A program made the translations under genes and the position numbers. 64,000 nucleotides of DNA. It comes from Agelas oroides. Taxonomy: Eukaryota > Porifera > Demospongiae > Agelasida > Agelasidae. Every line of letters begins with the position of its first letter. The first letter of the stretch is position 1. The notes beneath the pieces are model-generated. The model had not been told where the DNA came from and did not search any database. It saw only the letters and a list, made by a program, of their open reading frames with translations. Where the stretch lies: NCBI GenBank assembly GCA_949130485.1, contig OX422189.1, positions 3,171,720-3,235,719 on the forward strand, written 5' to 3'. This document shows, piece by piece, positions 33,274-48,200 of the stretch.

Positions 33274-36200
33274 CTGTGGAAGGGATACCCCAGAATTAGT
33301 ACAAATAGTGCTTGTTACAATAGGGCATTATGTAGGAGTGGCTTCCTGTTAATTGCTCATCTGATTGTGATAATACCCAATTCACTCAAAATTACTGTTG
33401 TGTTTAGTTTACAATTACTGAGGAACATGTTGAGTAACAGTGTATGTAGTGAGTGCTACTGTTGTCAGACTTTCACACAGCAAGAACAAAACTTGATTAC
33501 AATCAGACCGTACTCATGTTCACCTGGAAATAGGCAATATTGTAAAGTCCCAACATCAACATCTTTCACAGTCAATTCAACATGAGTTTGATTTGTAGCC
33601 GAGCTCTGAGTTAGCAGTATGTAATGTGGAACTGACCTTGAGTGTGATCAGGCTGTTTTTGTGGCATTCTTGAATTAAAACCAAATATTTATTCTTTTTC
33701 TTTTGTGTACTCAGTGGCTGACCAATGGGTTCCAGATATTCAGGTTGTTGGTGGCATAGCAACAAAACATGTCTTACAATTACATTTGTGCCAAAGGAAT
33801 AAAGAAATTGCTACATCACTGTATGTCTCCCTAGTCCAAGGAGATCATAGCCAATGGCATATTGTTCAATGCTCACTTTTCCTGATAGCAAGACACTCAG
33901 TTTGCAACTCACTTCAGTTCTTCCAGTGACTTGTTATGTTGCAGTCCTGTGGCCAGAGCTATGGCTCCAGTGTCAGTCAGTCGATTGTGTTCGAGGCTGT
34001 AGTGGGATACAAACAGACACAAACACACCACAACACACAAATTTCAAGTTTCTGTTGCCATGGCAATAGTAACTCCTCATTACCAGAGCAGTCATTGATG
34101 CTGGTGTGGGCTTCAATTGACATTTTATGTCATCATAACTAAAACTCCCACACAAATCATAGCTTGTGCATGGTGACTAGACAATGGGCACTATTGTTGC
34201 CATGGCAATAGAACATGGCTTTGACACATTATTAGTATACAGAAACCCCACATTTCTGATGCTACTATACTGACAATTCAATGGTGCTGGTATAACTTCA
34301 GTTGATTCCACGGAATCTCTGATTACATTTCCTCCAAGACTATGGAAGATCACATGCATTATGTGGGTGTGGCTTCATGTTAATGTCAAATGGCTATCAT
34401 AACGACTGGTGATAAAATTCTACAGCACAATACCTCAAGAAATGTTAAGCTCATATGTATCACAGTAACTCAACATGAGTTTATTTCCTCATTTTGTAGC
34501 ATTCTTTGTAGCTCCAAATTAGCAGTATGAAATATGGAACTAGTTACTTACTATACTAGTTACTTACTTCAGTGTTTTCAAGCTCTGGTTCACTCTCAGA
34601 GCATCAGCCAGTGCAGAGGCTCCAGATTCTCCAATTGCATTCGATTCAAGACTGTGGAAGGGATACCCCATAATTAGTACAAATAGTGCTTGTTACAATA
34701 GGGCATTATGTAGGAGTGGCTTCCTGTTAATTGCTTATCTGATTGTGATAATACCCAATTCACTCAAAATTACTGTTGTGTTTAGTTTACAATTATTGAG
34801 GAACACGTTGAGTAACAGTGTATGTAGTGAGTGCTACTGTTGTCAGACTTTCACACAGCAAGAAACTTGATTGCAATCAGACCATACTCATGTTCACCTG
34901 GAAATAGGCAATATTGTAAAGTCCCAACATCAACATCTTTCACAGTCAATTCAACATGAGTTTGATTTGTAGCCGAGCTCTGAGTTAGCAGTATGTACGT
35001 AATGTGAAACTGACCTTGAGTGTGATCAGGCTGTTTTTGTGGCATTCTTGAATTAAAACCAAATATTTATTCTTTTTAACCCTCGGTGCGCATGCGCAGC
35101 GAGGGTTACAGTACTTGTTCTGTGTGTCTGTTACTCAACATCTCACTTTACACGTGATTATTCGTGCCACAAACGATACTAACCTTCTCAGCGGCGGATG
35201 AAGATTGAAAATTTTAAGCAATTTTCTCTGAAAATCCTTTGTTGTGAAGCTAGAGCGTTTCCTGTTGGTATGGCTACATGATACATGTAAGTCGGCCATT
35301 TTTTACTCCGCGGAAAACGCGCATGCGTATGAATCTGGACCACGTAGCTAGCGGCCATTTTGTTCTTGGGAGAGACGTTCTTTGCGAGTTCGATTATTGG
35401 CCATTGGCAGTAAGTATGCCTCCAACAAAGGTATGCCCGCAGTGTAAAGCTGCTGTACCTGTAAGACAGAAGACATGTGAATGCTGTGATCATGTCTTTC
35501 GATCCAAACGAAAAGCAGTGTGTAATTTGCGAGAGTAAGCTATGAAACATATGAGATCAGTAGAATCAGATAGTGTGAAATCAGCTAGGAAAGCTAAAGA
35601 TACGTTGCACAAGGCCTGTTAAAGAGCGTCAGAAACTCGTGAGCAAACTTTGCATAGGCAGGAACAAAACAGAATGCGCATGGCAAGCATGAGAGAGTCT
35701 GAAACCTTTGAGCAAACTGTGCAGAGGAAAGAGCAAGACAGAAACATCATATCTAAGTACCATGCCCACTTGTGCTGTTTTGAGACAATTAAAACCTCAT
35801 TACTTAATAATTACATCATATCTTATTAACATGCCCACTTGTGCAACTCTATAACCTATCATCAATCACCTAAACCAATTATGATAAGCATAAACACTTA
35901 TCATCTACCTTGCGCCGAGGGTTTTGCACTTCAGTGCTGTTCATTCTTTTGTGTACTCAGTGGCTGACCAATGGGTTCCAGGTTCAGGTTGTTGGTGCCA
36001 TAGCAACAAAACATGGTTTATAATTACATTTGTGGCAAAGGAATAAAGAGATTGCTATTCTACTGGTATCTCCATTACATCAATGTATGTCTCCCTAGTC
36101 CAAGGAGATCATAGCCAATGTGGAACTAGCTATTTACTAGTTACTGCAGTGTTTTCAAGCTCTGGTTCACTCTCAGTTACAATAGGGCATTATGTAGGAG

Positions 36201-39200
36201 TGGCTTCCACACACACCACAACAAACAATTTCAATGTTTCTGTTGCCATGGTATGATAACTCCTCATCACCACAGCAGTCACTGATACTGGTATGGGCTT
36301 CAACTGACATTTCATGTGACCATAACTACAAACTCCCACATAAATCATAGCTTGTGCATGGTGGCTAGACAATTGGCATTGTTGTTGCCATAGCAACAGA
36401 ACATGGCTTTGCCCCGTTATTAATATATAGAAATCCCACATTTCTGCTGCTACTGTACTGACTATTCAATGGTGCTGGTATACTCAGGTCTATTAAGGCA
36501 TGTCTGCACAGAGCAATGCATGCATTAAATCACACCCAAGGAAAATGACTTGTTGCGAGGCGGATGGTTTGGGCTTGAGTGTATCTGCTTGAAAACATGA
36601 AGTAATCAACCATTAGCCCAGGTGAAATAATAGCAGTAGCTTGAATTAAAATTTATGCTGCAATTTATGTGCTCAAAAGATCTATATGAAAGTAGATTAG
36701 TTATTTTTTCATAGTATATGTGCTGTGCATCATTTCGTGAGTAGGAAGTCGTCCACCTTTAGCTAACAAAATTTTCACACACGTTTACACAATGCCAATT
36801 AGTGTGGGCATGGTTTTCAGTCATTAAGGATATTAAGTGTGGTGTATGAAACATTCTCGCCAAGTTTCATTCACAAAGCAGTATGCCTAAGGAATCAATG
36901 AGCAATTTAGTACTTTGTACGGTCTTGGCCAGAGCTCCCATGCTTTAATATACTTGACTGATGGAGATTGCACGGAATCTCCAATCACATTTCCCCTCAT
37001 ATTATGAAAGATTACATAGATAGTGCATTATGTGGGTGTGGCTTTGTATTAATGTCAAGTGACAATCATAATGGTGATAAAATTTCACAGACAATACTGT
37101 AAAGTTTCTTATATAGGCGCTACCCCAATGTAAGCACCCCCTGAGGCATATCGTAATTTTTTCCGTTCCAATTGTAAGCGCCCTTGGGCTTTGGAATTAA
37201 ATTTAGGCACGCCTAAACTGTTGGAACGGAAGTCACACGTCCACTTACACGTATGTGCTGAGCGCGAGCGAGATGGCGTCCCTGACAGACTACTTCAGCA
37301 GTGTTAGTACAGAGGACTACGTCGCTGCTTCCTTCAGATCCACGGAATGAGAGAAGACCGTCAAGTGACCTGTGGGGAGACCCACTGGGAAAGTGCCCGC
37401 TGGAAAGCGATGGCCAGGTGCAGGCCGACGATGAGAACTTCCTGGTGGCACCTGTACATCTACCTGTTGATGGTGAGGAGCCCACTAGTGTCAAGTCCAT
37501 TCGATGCCAGTATATATGTTCTGCGCAATCTAGGAATTTGCGCAATCCTGGAATTGCGCAGTGCATTTTCGGAATCCTTATAATGCACAGCAATCTCGAG
37601 ATTGCACAAGGTTCTTGTGCAATATCGAGATTGAGTAGCCAAATTGCGAATTGCGCAATTTGTCTTAAGATAATTGCACAATTTGTCACATACATCACCA
37701 ACTGAAAACCTCACTGCTTCACCAGAACTTGAACTTGGCCCAGTACTGCTCTGCTGCTGGGTCACCCCTGAGCATCTGCACTATTCGCTGCCCCTTCGCC
37801 CTCGTGATCGTCTTGCTACAGTGCAGCCCATCGCTGGTTGCAGTAGTCATCGAAAAGCTTTCTTTGACTCTCAATACTCATCTCCTCCTCCCACAATCCT
37901 GAGCTGCTAAGTGTCCCCTATTGTTGTACAAACAGCTCTTATACAGTTTTCTCGTGTTACCATCCATTTCGCTGGCTGCTCGTACTATCAGAACCTGTCT
38001 ACTCAATCGATCGCACGTTGTAACATGTGCACTGCAATCTTGAGATTGCACAAGGTCAATCTCGGGATTGCTGCACATTATAAGGATTCCGAAAATGTGC
38101 TGCGCAATTCCGCAAATTCCTAGATTGCGTGGACATATACACCGTGAAGCAAAAGCAGCTCGTTGTCCTGTACGCCAGACACCACGGAGTTTGTCCCACT
38201 GAATAGAAGTTTGGTATTCCACGAAAGAACGTCTAGCAGTGGTTGAATAGCTTTTGTGACAGTTACTACGAACAGAGCAACTCCAATCAGCAACTTGACA
38301 CATGTGGCCCGACTGTCCTTTTCCAGTCTAATACATGTGCTAGGCGCCACTCCAAAGTGCCCTTTTACCATGTGTATATCATTCCCGTTCTAATAAGAAG
38401 TGCGTTCTGGCGCTGGAATTATTTTTGAGGGGGCGCCTACATTAGAAACTTTATGGTACCTCAAAAATGAAGAAATGTTAAGCATGAGTATATTTCCTCA
38501 TTTTGTAGCTTTATTGGCTCTAAGCTCCACGTTAGCAGTATGAAATGTGGAACTAGCTTTTTACTAGTTACTTACTTCAGTGTTTTCAAGCTCTGGTTCA
38601 CCCTCAGAGCACCAGCCAGTGCAGAGGCTCCAGATTTTCCAATTGCATTCACTTGAAGACTGTGGAAGGGATACCCCAGAATTAGTACAAATAGTGCTTG
38701 TTACAATACGGCATTATGTAGGAGTGGCTTCCTGTTAATTGCTTATCTGATTGTGATAATACCCAATTCACTCAAAATTACTGTTTATCTCTGACACAAT
38801 TATTGAGGAAAATGTTGAGTAACAGTGTATGTAGTGATTGCTTAGCCTCGTCCCCAGGCCACTCCCCAGATTTTATCTCGCAGCTGTGGAGAAAACTCGG
38901 GAGAAGGCCTGGGACCAATACTACGTCACAGACCGGAAATGGTGGACTCGGTTTCCTAATAATGGCAACGTGCCCACGCAATATGCGGCCAGTACAGCAA
39001 GTGATCGAACAGTAAAGTTTGCCTAGGCGTTTTGCCAATAGCTACGGACTTCATAAGTACCAAGTCGCTGATCAAGGATGTGTAGACGTAAGTGGAAGAG
39101 GTTATGGGTGTATGTCGACTGAGGAAAGCAGCAGGCTGAGGGCAAGCGCGTCGCTCCGTGTCAAACTTGTGACAAGTCTCCGCACTCGGACCACTATCCT

Positions 39201-42200
39201 CAAGGACGGAGAAACAGATGGCAAGGCTATGTGTAGGTATGTACAAGTTATCTACGCCATTCAGCCCTGGCTCTGAGCCTCCTTGAGGACAGTGGTCCGA
39301 GTGCAGAAACTTGTTTTGACACGGAGCGACGCGATTGCCCTCAGCCTGCTGCTTTCCTCAGTCAACGTACACCCATAACCCCTTCCACTTACATCTACAC
39401 ATCCTTGGTCAGCGACTTGGTACTTATGAAGTCTGTAGCTATTGGCAAAATGCCTAGGCAAACTTTACTGTTCGATCGCTTGCTGTACTGGCCGCATATT
39501 GTGTGGGCACGTTGCCATTATTAGGAAACCGAGTCCACATTACGTACTAACTGAGTCCACCATTTCCGGTCCGTGACGTAGTATTGCTCCCAGGCCTTCT
39601 CCCGATTTTTTTCCACGGCTGCGAGATAAAATCTGGGAGTGGCCTGGGAACGAGGCTAGTGATTGCTGTTGTTGTAAGACTTTCACACAGCAAGAACAAA
39701 ACTTGATTACAATCAAACTGTACTTATCTTCACCAGGAAATATTGTAAAGTCCCAACATCAACATCCATCATAGTCAATTCAACATGAGTTTGATTTGTA
39801 GCCGAGCTCTGAGTTAGCAGTATGTAATGTGGAACTGACCTTGAGTGTGATCAGGCTGTTTTTGTGGCATTCTTGAATTAAAACCAAATATTTATTCTTT
39901 TTCTTTTGTGTACTCAGTGGCTGACCAGGTTCAGGTTGTTGTTGCCATAGCAACAAAACATGGTTTATAATTACATTTGTGGCAAAGGAATAAAGAAATT
40001 GCTATTCTACTGGTATCTCTATATACTACATCACTGTATGTCTCCCTAGTCCAAGGAGATCAGAGCCAATGGTTTTCATGCATATTGTTCAACACTCAAA
40101 TTTCCTGACACCAAGACACTCAGTTTGCAACTCACTTCAGTTCTTCCAGTGACTTGTTATGTTGCAGTGCTGTGGCCAGAGCTACGGCTCCAGTGTCAGT
40201 CAGTTGATTGCATCTGAGGCTGTAGTGGGATACAACCAGACACAAACACACCACAACACACAAATTTCAAGTTTCTGTTGCCATGGCAATAGTAACTCCT
40301 CATTACCAGAGCAGTCATTGATGCTGATGTGGGCTTCAATTGACATTTTATGTGATCATAACTAAAACTCCCACACAAATCATAGCTTGTGCATGGTGAC
40401 TAGACAATGGGCACTGTTGTTTCCATGGAAACAGAACATGGCTTTGACACATTATTAGTATATAGAAATCCCACATTTCTGCTGCTACTGTACTGACAAT
40501 TCAATGGTGCTGGTATACTCGGGTCTATTAAGGCATGTCTGCACAGCGCAATGCGTGCATTAAATCACACCCAAGGAAAATGACTTGTTGCGAGGCGGAT
40601 GGTTTGGGCTTGGTCCTTAAGAGTGTATCTGCTTTAAAACATGAAGTAATCAACCATTAGCCCAGGTGAAATAATAGCAGTAGCTTGAATTAAAATTTAT
40701 GCTGCAATTTATGTGCTCAAAAGGTCTATATGAAAGTAGATTAGTTATTTTTTCATAGTATATGTGCTGTGCATCATTTCGTGAGTAGGAAGTCGTCCAC
40801 CTTTAGCTAACAAAATTTTCACACACGTTTACACAATGCCAATTAGTGTGGGCATGGTTTTCAGTCATTAAGGATATTAAGTGTGGTGTATGAAACATTC
40901 TCGCCAAGTTTCATTCACAAAGCAGTATGCCTAAGGAATCAATGAGCAATTTAGTACTTTGTACGGTCTTGGCCAGAGTTCCCATGCTTTAATATACTTG
41001 ACTGATGGAGATTGCACGGAATCTCCAATCACATTTCCCCTCATATTATGAAAGATATGTGGGTGTGGCTTTGTATTAATGTCAAGTGACAATCATAATG
41101 GTGATAAAATTTCACAGACAATACTGTAAAGTTTCTTATATAGGCGCCACCCCAATGTAAGCACCCCATGGGGCATATCGTAATTTTTTCCGTTCCAATT
41201 GTAAGCGCCCTTGGGCTTTGGAATTAATTTTAGGCACGCCTAAACTGTTGGAACGGAAGTCACACGTCCACTTACACGTATGTGCTGAGCGCGAGCGAGA
41301 TGGCGTCCCTGACAGACTACTTCAGCAGTGTTAGTACAGAGGACTACGTCGCTGCTTCCTTCAGATCCACGGAATGAGAGAAGACCGTCAAGTGACCTGT
41401 GGGGAGACCCACTGGGAAAGTGCCCGCTGGAAAGCGATGGCCAGGTGCAGGCCGACGATGAGAACTTCCTGGTGGCACCTGTACATCTACCTGTTGATGG
41501 TGAGGAGCCCACTAGTGTCAAGTCCATTCGATGCCAGTATATATGTTCTGCGCAATCTAGGAATTTGCGCAATCCTGGAATTGCGCAGCGCATTTTCGGA
41601 ATCCTTATAATGCACAGCAATCTCGAGATTGCACAAGGTTCTTGCGCAATATCGAGATTGAGTAGCCAAATTGCGAATTGCGCAATTTGTCTTAAGATAA
41701 TTGCACAATTTGTCACATACGTCACCAACTGAAAACCTCACTGCTTCACCAGAACTTGAACTTGGCCCCGTACTGCTCTGCTGCTGGGTCACCCCTGAGC
41801 ATCTGCACTATTCGCTGCCCCTTCGCCCTCGTGATCGTCTTGCTACAGTGCAGCCCATCTTTGCCAAATCGCTGGTTGCAGTAGTCGTCGAAAAGCTTTC
41901 TTTGACTCTCAATACTCATCTCCTCCTCCCGCAATCCTGAGCTGCTAAGTGTCCCCTATTGTTGTACAAACAGCTCTTATACAGTTTTCTCGTGTTACCA
42001 TCCATTTCGCTGGCTGCTCGTACTATCAGAACCTGTCTACTCAATCGATCGCACGTTGTAACATGTGCACTGCAATCTCGAGATTGCACAAGGTCAATCT
42101 CGGGATTGCTGCGCATTATAAGGATTCCGAAAATGCGCTGCGCAATTCCGCAAATTCCTAGATTGCGTGGACATATACACCGTGAAGCAAAAGCAGCTCG

Positions 42201-45200
42201 TTGTCCTGTACGCCAGACACCACGGAGTTTGTCCCACTGAATAGAAGTTTGGTATTCCGCGAAAGAACGTCCAGCGGTGGTTGAAAAGCTTTTGTGACAG
42301 TTACTACGAACAGAGCAACTCCAATCAACAACTTGACACGTGCGGCCCGACTGTCCTTTTCCAGTCTAATACATGTGCTAGGCGCCACTCCAAAGTGCCC
42401 TTTTACCATGTGTATATCATTCCCATTCTAATAAGAAGTGCCTTCTGGCGCTGGAACTATTTTTGAGGGGCGCCTACATTAGAAACTTTATGGTACCTCA
42501 GAAATGTTAAGCATGAGTATATTTCCTCATTTTGTAGTTTTATTGGCTCTAAGCTCCACGTTAGCAGTATGAAATGTGGAACTAGCTTTTACTAGTTACT
42601 TACTTCAGTGTTTTCAAGCTCTGGTTCACCCTCAGAGCACCAGCCAGTGCAGATGCTCCAGATTCTCCAATTTCAGTCCATTCAAGACTGTGGAAGGGAT
42701 ACCCCAGAATTAGTACAAATAGTGCTTGTTACAATAGGGCATTATGTAGGAGTGGCTTCCTGTTAATTGCTCATCTGATTGTGATAATACCCAATTCACT
42801 CAAAATTACTGTTGTGTTTAGTTTACAATTACTGAGGAACATGTTGAGTAACAGTGTATGTAGTGAGTGCTACTGTTGTCAGACTTTCACACAGCAAGAA
42901 CAAAACTTGATTACAATCAGACCATACTCATGTTCACCTGGAAATAGGCAATATTGTAAAGTCCCAACATCAACATCTTTCACAGGACTTCAACATGAGT
43001 TTGATTTGTAGCCGAGCTCTGAGTTAGCAGTATATAATGTGGAAATGACCTTGAGTGTGATCAGGCTGTTTTTGTGGCATTCTTGTATTAAAACCAAATA
43101 TTTATTCTTTTTCTTTTGTGTACTCAGTGGCTGACCAATGGGTTCCAGATATTCAGGTTGTTGGTGGCATAGCAACAAAACATGGCGTACAATTACATTT
43201 GTGCCAAAGGAATAAAGAAATTGCTACAGCACTGTATGTCTCCCTAGTCCAAGGAGATCATAGCCAATGGCATATTGTTCAATCCTCACTTTTCCTGATA
43301 GCAAGACACTCAGTTTGCAACTCACTTCAGTTCTTCCAGTGACTTGTTATGTTGCAGTGCTGTGGCCAGAGCTATGGCTCCAGTGGAAGTCAGTCGACTG
43401 TGGCTGAGGCTGTAGTGGGATACAACCAGACACAAACACACCACAACACACAAATTTCAAGTTTCTGTTGCCATGGCAATAGTAACTCCTCATTACCAGA
43501 GCAGTCATTGATGCTGGTGTGGGCTTCAATTGACATTTCATGTCATCATAACTAAAACTCCCACACAAATCATAGCTTGTGCATGGTGACTAGACAATGG
43601 GCACTATTGTTGCCATGGCAATAGAACATGGCTTTGACACATTATTAGTATACAGAAACCCCACATTTCTGATGCTACTATACTGACAACTCAATGGTGC
43701 TGGTATAACTTCAGTTGATTCCACGGAATCTCTGATTACATTTCCTCCAAGACTATGGAAGATCACATGCATTATGTGGGTGTGGCTTTGTGTTAATGTC
43801 AAATGGCTATCATAACGACTGGTGATAAAATTCTACAGCACAATACCTCAAGAAATGTTAAGCTCATATGTATCACAGTAACTCAACATGAGTTTATTTC
43901 CTCATTTTGTAGCATTCTTTGTAGTTCCAAATTAGCAGTATGAAATATGGAACTAGTTACTTACTATACTAGTTACTTACTTCAGTGTTTTCAAGCTTTG
44001 GTTCACTCTCAGAGCATCAGCCAGTGCAGACGCTCCAGATTCTCCAATTGCATTCACTCCAAGACTGTGGAAGGGATATCCCAGAATTAGTACAAATAGT
44101 GCTTCTCACAATAGGGCATTATGTAGGAGTGGCTTCCTGTTAATTGCTCATCTGATTGTGATAATACCCAATTCACTCAAAATTACTGTTGTGTTTAGTT
44201 TACAATTACTGAGGAACATGTTGAGTAACAGTGTATGTAGTGAGTGCTACTGTTGTCAGACTTTCACACAGCAAGAACAAAACTTGATTACAATCAGACC
44301 GTACTCATGTTCACCTGGAAATAGGCAATATTGTAAAGTCCCAACATCAACATCCATCACAGTCAATTCAACATGATTTTGATTTGTAGCCGAGCTCTGA
44401 GTTAGCAGTATGTAATGTGGAACTGACCTTGAGTGTGATCAGGCTGTTTTTGTGGCATTCTTGAATTAAAACCAAATATTTATTCTTTTTAACCCTCGGC
44501 GCACATGCGCAGCGAGGGTTACAGTACTTGGTCTGTGTGTCTGTGTGTCTGTCTGTGTGTCTGTTACTCAACATCTCACTTTACACATGATTATTCGTGC
44601 CACAAACGATACTAACCTTCTCAGCGGCAGATGAAGGTTGAAAATTTTAAGCGATTTTCTCTGAAAATGCTTTGTTGTGAAGCTAGAGCGTTTCCTGTTG
44701 GTATGGCTACATGATACATGTAAGTTGGCCATTTTTTACTCTGCGGAAAACGCGCATGCGTATGAATCTGGACCACGTGGCTAGCAGCCATTTTGTTCTT
44801 GGGAGAGACGTTCTTTGCGAGTTCGATTATTGGCCATTGGCAGTAAGTATGCCTCCAACAAAGGTATGCCCGCAGTGTAAAGCTGCTGTACCTGTAAGAC
44901 AGAAGACATGTGAACGCTGTGATCATGTCTTTCGATCCAAATGAAAAGCAGAGTGTAATTTGCGAGAGAAAGCTATGAAACATATGAGATCAGTAGAATC
45001 AGATAGTGTGAAATCAGCTAGGAAAGCTAAAGATAAGTTGCACAAGGCCTGTGAAAGAGCGTCAGAAACTCGTGAGCGAACTTTGTATAGACAGGAACAA
45101 AACAATGCGCATGGCAAGCATGAGAGAGTCTGAAACCTTTGAGCAAACTGTGCAGAGGAAAGAGCGAGACAGAATACATCATATCTTATTCCAAAAGTAC

Positions 45201-48200
45201 CATGCCCACTTGTGCTGTTTTGAGACAATTAAAACCTCATTACTTAATAATTACATCATATCTTATTAACATGCCCACTTGTGCAACTCTATAACCTATC
45301 ATCAATCACCTAAACCAATTATGATAAGCATAAACACTTATCATCTACCTTGCGCCGGGGGTTTTGCACTTCAGTGCTGTTCATTCTTTTGTGTACTCAG
45401 TGGCTGACCAATGGGTTCCAGGTTCAGGTTGTTGGTGCCATAGCAACAAAACATGGTTTATAATTACATTTGTGGCAAAGGAATAAAGAGATTGCTATTC
45501 TACTGGTATCTCCATTACATCAATGTATGTCTCCCTAGTCCAAGGAGATCATAGCCAATGTGGAACTAGCTATTTACTAGTTACTGCAGTGTTTTCAAGC
45601 TCTGGTTTACTCTCAGTTACAATAGGGCATTATGTAGGAGTGGCTTCCACACACACCACAACAAACAATTTCAATGTTTCTGTTGCCATGGTAATGATAA
45701 CTCCTCATCACCACAGCAGTCACTGATACTGGTATGGGCTTCAACTGACATTTCATGTGACCATAACTACAAACTCCCACATAAATCATAGCTTGTGCAT
45801 GGTGGCTAGACAATTGGCATTGTTGTTGCCATAGCAATAGAACATGGCTTTGACACATTATTAGTACATAGAAATCCCACATTTCTGCTGCTACTATACT
45901 GACAATTCAATGGTGCTGGTATACTCAGGTCTATTAAGGCATGTCTGCACAGCGCAATGCGTGCATTAAATCACACCCAAGGAAAATGACTTGTTGCAAG
46001 GCGGATGGTTTGGGCTTGGTCCTTAAGAGTGTATCTGCTTTAAAACATGAAGTAATCAACCATTAGCCCAGGTGAAATAATAGCAGTAGCTTGAATTAAA
46101 ATTTATGCTGCAATTTATGTGCTCAAAAGGTCTATATGAAAGTAGATTAGTTATTTTTTCATAGTATATGTGCTGTGCATCATTTCGTGAGTAGGAAGTC
46201 GTCCACCTTTAGCTAACAAAATTTTCACACACGTTTACACAATGCCAATTAGTGTGGGCATGGTTTTCAGTCATTAAGGATATTAAGTGTGGTGTATGAA
46301 ACATTCTCGCCAAGTTTCATTCACAAAGCAGTATGCCTAAGGAATCAATGAGCAATTTAGTACTTTGTATGGTCTTGGCCAGAGCTCCCATGCTTTAATA
46401 TACTTGACTGATGGAGATTGCACGGAATCTCCAATCACATTTCCCCTCATATTATGAAAGATTGCATAGATAGTGATTATGTGGGTGTGGCTTTGTATTA
46501 ATGTCAAGTGACAATCATAATGGTGATAAAATTTCACAGACAATACTGTAAAGTTTCTTATATAGGCGCCACCCCAATGTAAGCACCCCCTGGGGCATAT
46601 CGTAATTTTTTCCGTTCCAATTGTAAGTGCCCTTGGGCTTTGGAATTAATTTTAGGCACACCTAAACTGTTGGAACGGAAGTCACACATCCACTTACACG
46701 TATGTGCTGAGCGCGAGCGAGATGGCGTCCCTGACAGAGTACTTCAGCGGTGTTAGTACAGAGGACTACGTCGCTGCTTCCTTCAGATCCACGGAATGAG
46801 AGAAGACCGTCAAGTGACCTGTGGGGAGACCCACTGGGAAAGTGCCCGCTGGAAAGCGATGGCCAGGTGCAGGCCGACGATGAGAACTTCCTGGTGGCAC
46901 CTGTACATCTACCTGTTGATGGTGAGGAGCCCACTAGTGTCAAGTCCATTCGATGCCAGTATATATGTTCTGCGCAATCTAGGAATTTGCGCAATCCTGG
47001 AATTGCGCAGTGCATTTTCGGAATCCTTATAATGCACAGTAATCTCCAGATTGCACAAGGTTCTTGCGCAATATCGAGATTGAGTAGCCAAATTGCGAAT
47101 TGCGCAATTTGTCTTCAGATAATTGCACAATTTGTCACATACGTCACCAACTGAAAACCTCACTGCTTCACCAGAACTTGAACTTGGCCCCATACTGCTC
47201 TGCTGCTGGGTCACCCCTGAGCATCTGCACTATTCGCTGCCCCTTCGCCCTCGTGATCGTCTTGCTACAGTGCAGCCCATCGCTGGTTGCAGTAGTCATC
47301 GAAAAGCTTTCTTTGACTCTCAATACTCATCTCCTCCTCCCGCAATCCTGAGCTGCTAAGTGTCCCCTATTGTTGTACAAACAGCTCTTATACAGTTTTC
47401 TCGTGTTACCATCCATTTCGCTGGCTGCTCGTACTATCAGAACCTGTCTACTCAATCGATCGCGCGTTGTAACATGTGCACTGCAATCTCGAGATTGCAC
47501 AAGGTCAATCTCGGGATTGCTGTGCATTATAAGGATTCCGAAAATGCGCTGCGCAATTCCGCAAATTCCTAGATTGCGTGGACATATACACCGTGAAGCA
47601 AAAGCAGCTCGTTGTCCTGTACGCCAGACACCACGGAGTTTGTCCCACTGAATAGAAGTTTGGTATTCCGCGAAAGAACGTCCAGCGGTGGTTGAAAAGG
47701 TTTTGTGACAGTTACTACGAACAGAGCAACTCCAATCAGCAAATTGACACGTGTGGCCCGAATGTCCTTTTCCAGTCTAATACATGTGCTAGGCGCCACT
47801 CCAAAGTGCCCTTTTACCATGTGTATATCATTCCCGTTCTAATAAGAAGTGCCTTCTGGCGCTGGAACTATTTTTGAGGGGGCGCCTACATTAGAAACTT
47901 TATGGTACCTCAAAAATGAAGAAATGTTAAGCATGAGTATATTTCCTCATTTTGTAGCTTTATTGGCTCTAAGCTCCACGTTAGCAGTATGAAATGTGGA
48001 ACTAGCTTTTTACTAGTTACTTACTTCAGTGTTTTCAAGCTCTGGTTCACCCTCAGAGCACCAGCCAGTGCAGACGCTCCAGATTCTCCAATTGCATTCA
48101 CTTGAAGACTGTGGAAGGGATACCCCAGAATTAGTGCAAATAGTGCTTGTTACAATAGGGCATTATGTAGGAGTGGCTTCCTGTTAATTGCTCATCTGAT

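Noticed and set aside
37213-37701. 162-codon minus-strand frame repeated at 41240 and 46662
   Set aside because: It is antisense to the pogo-like element's own remnant ORF and is repeated only because the element is.
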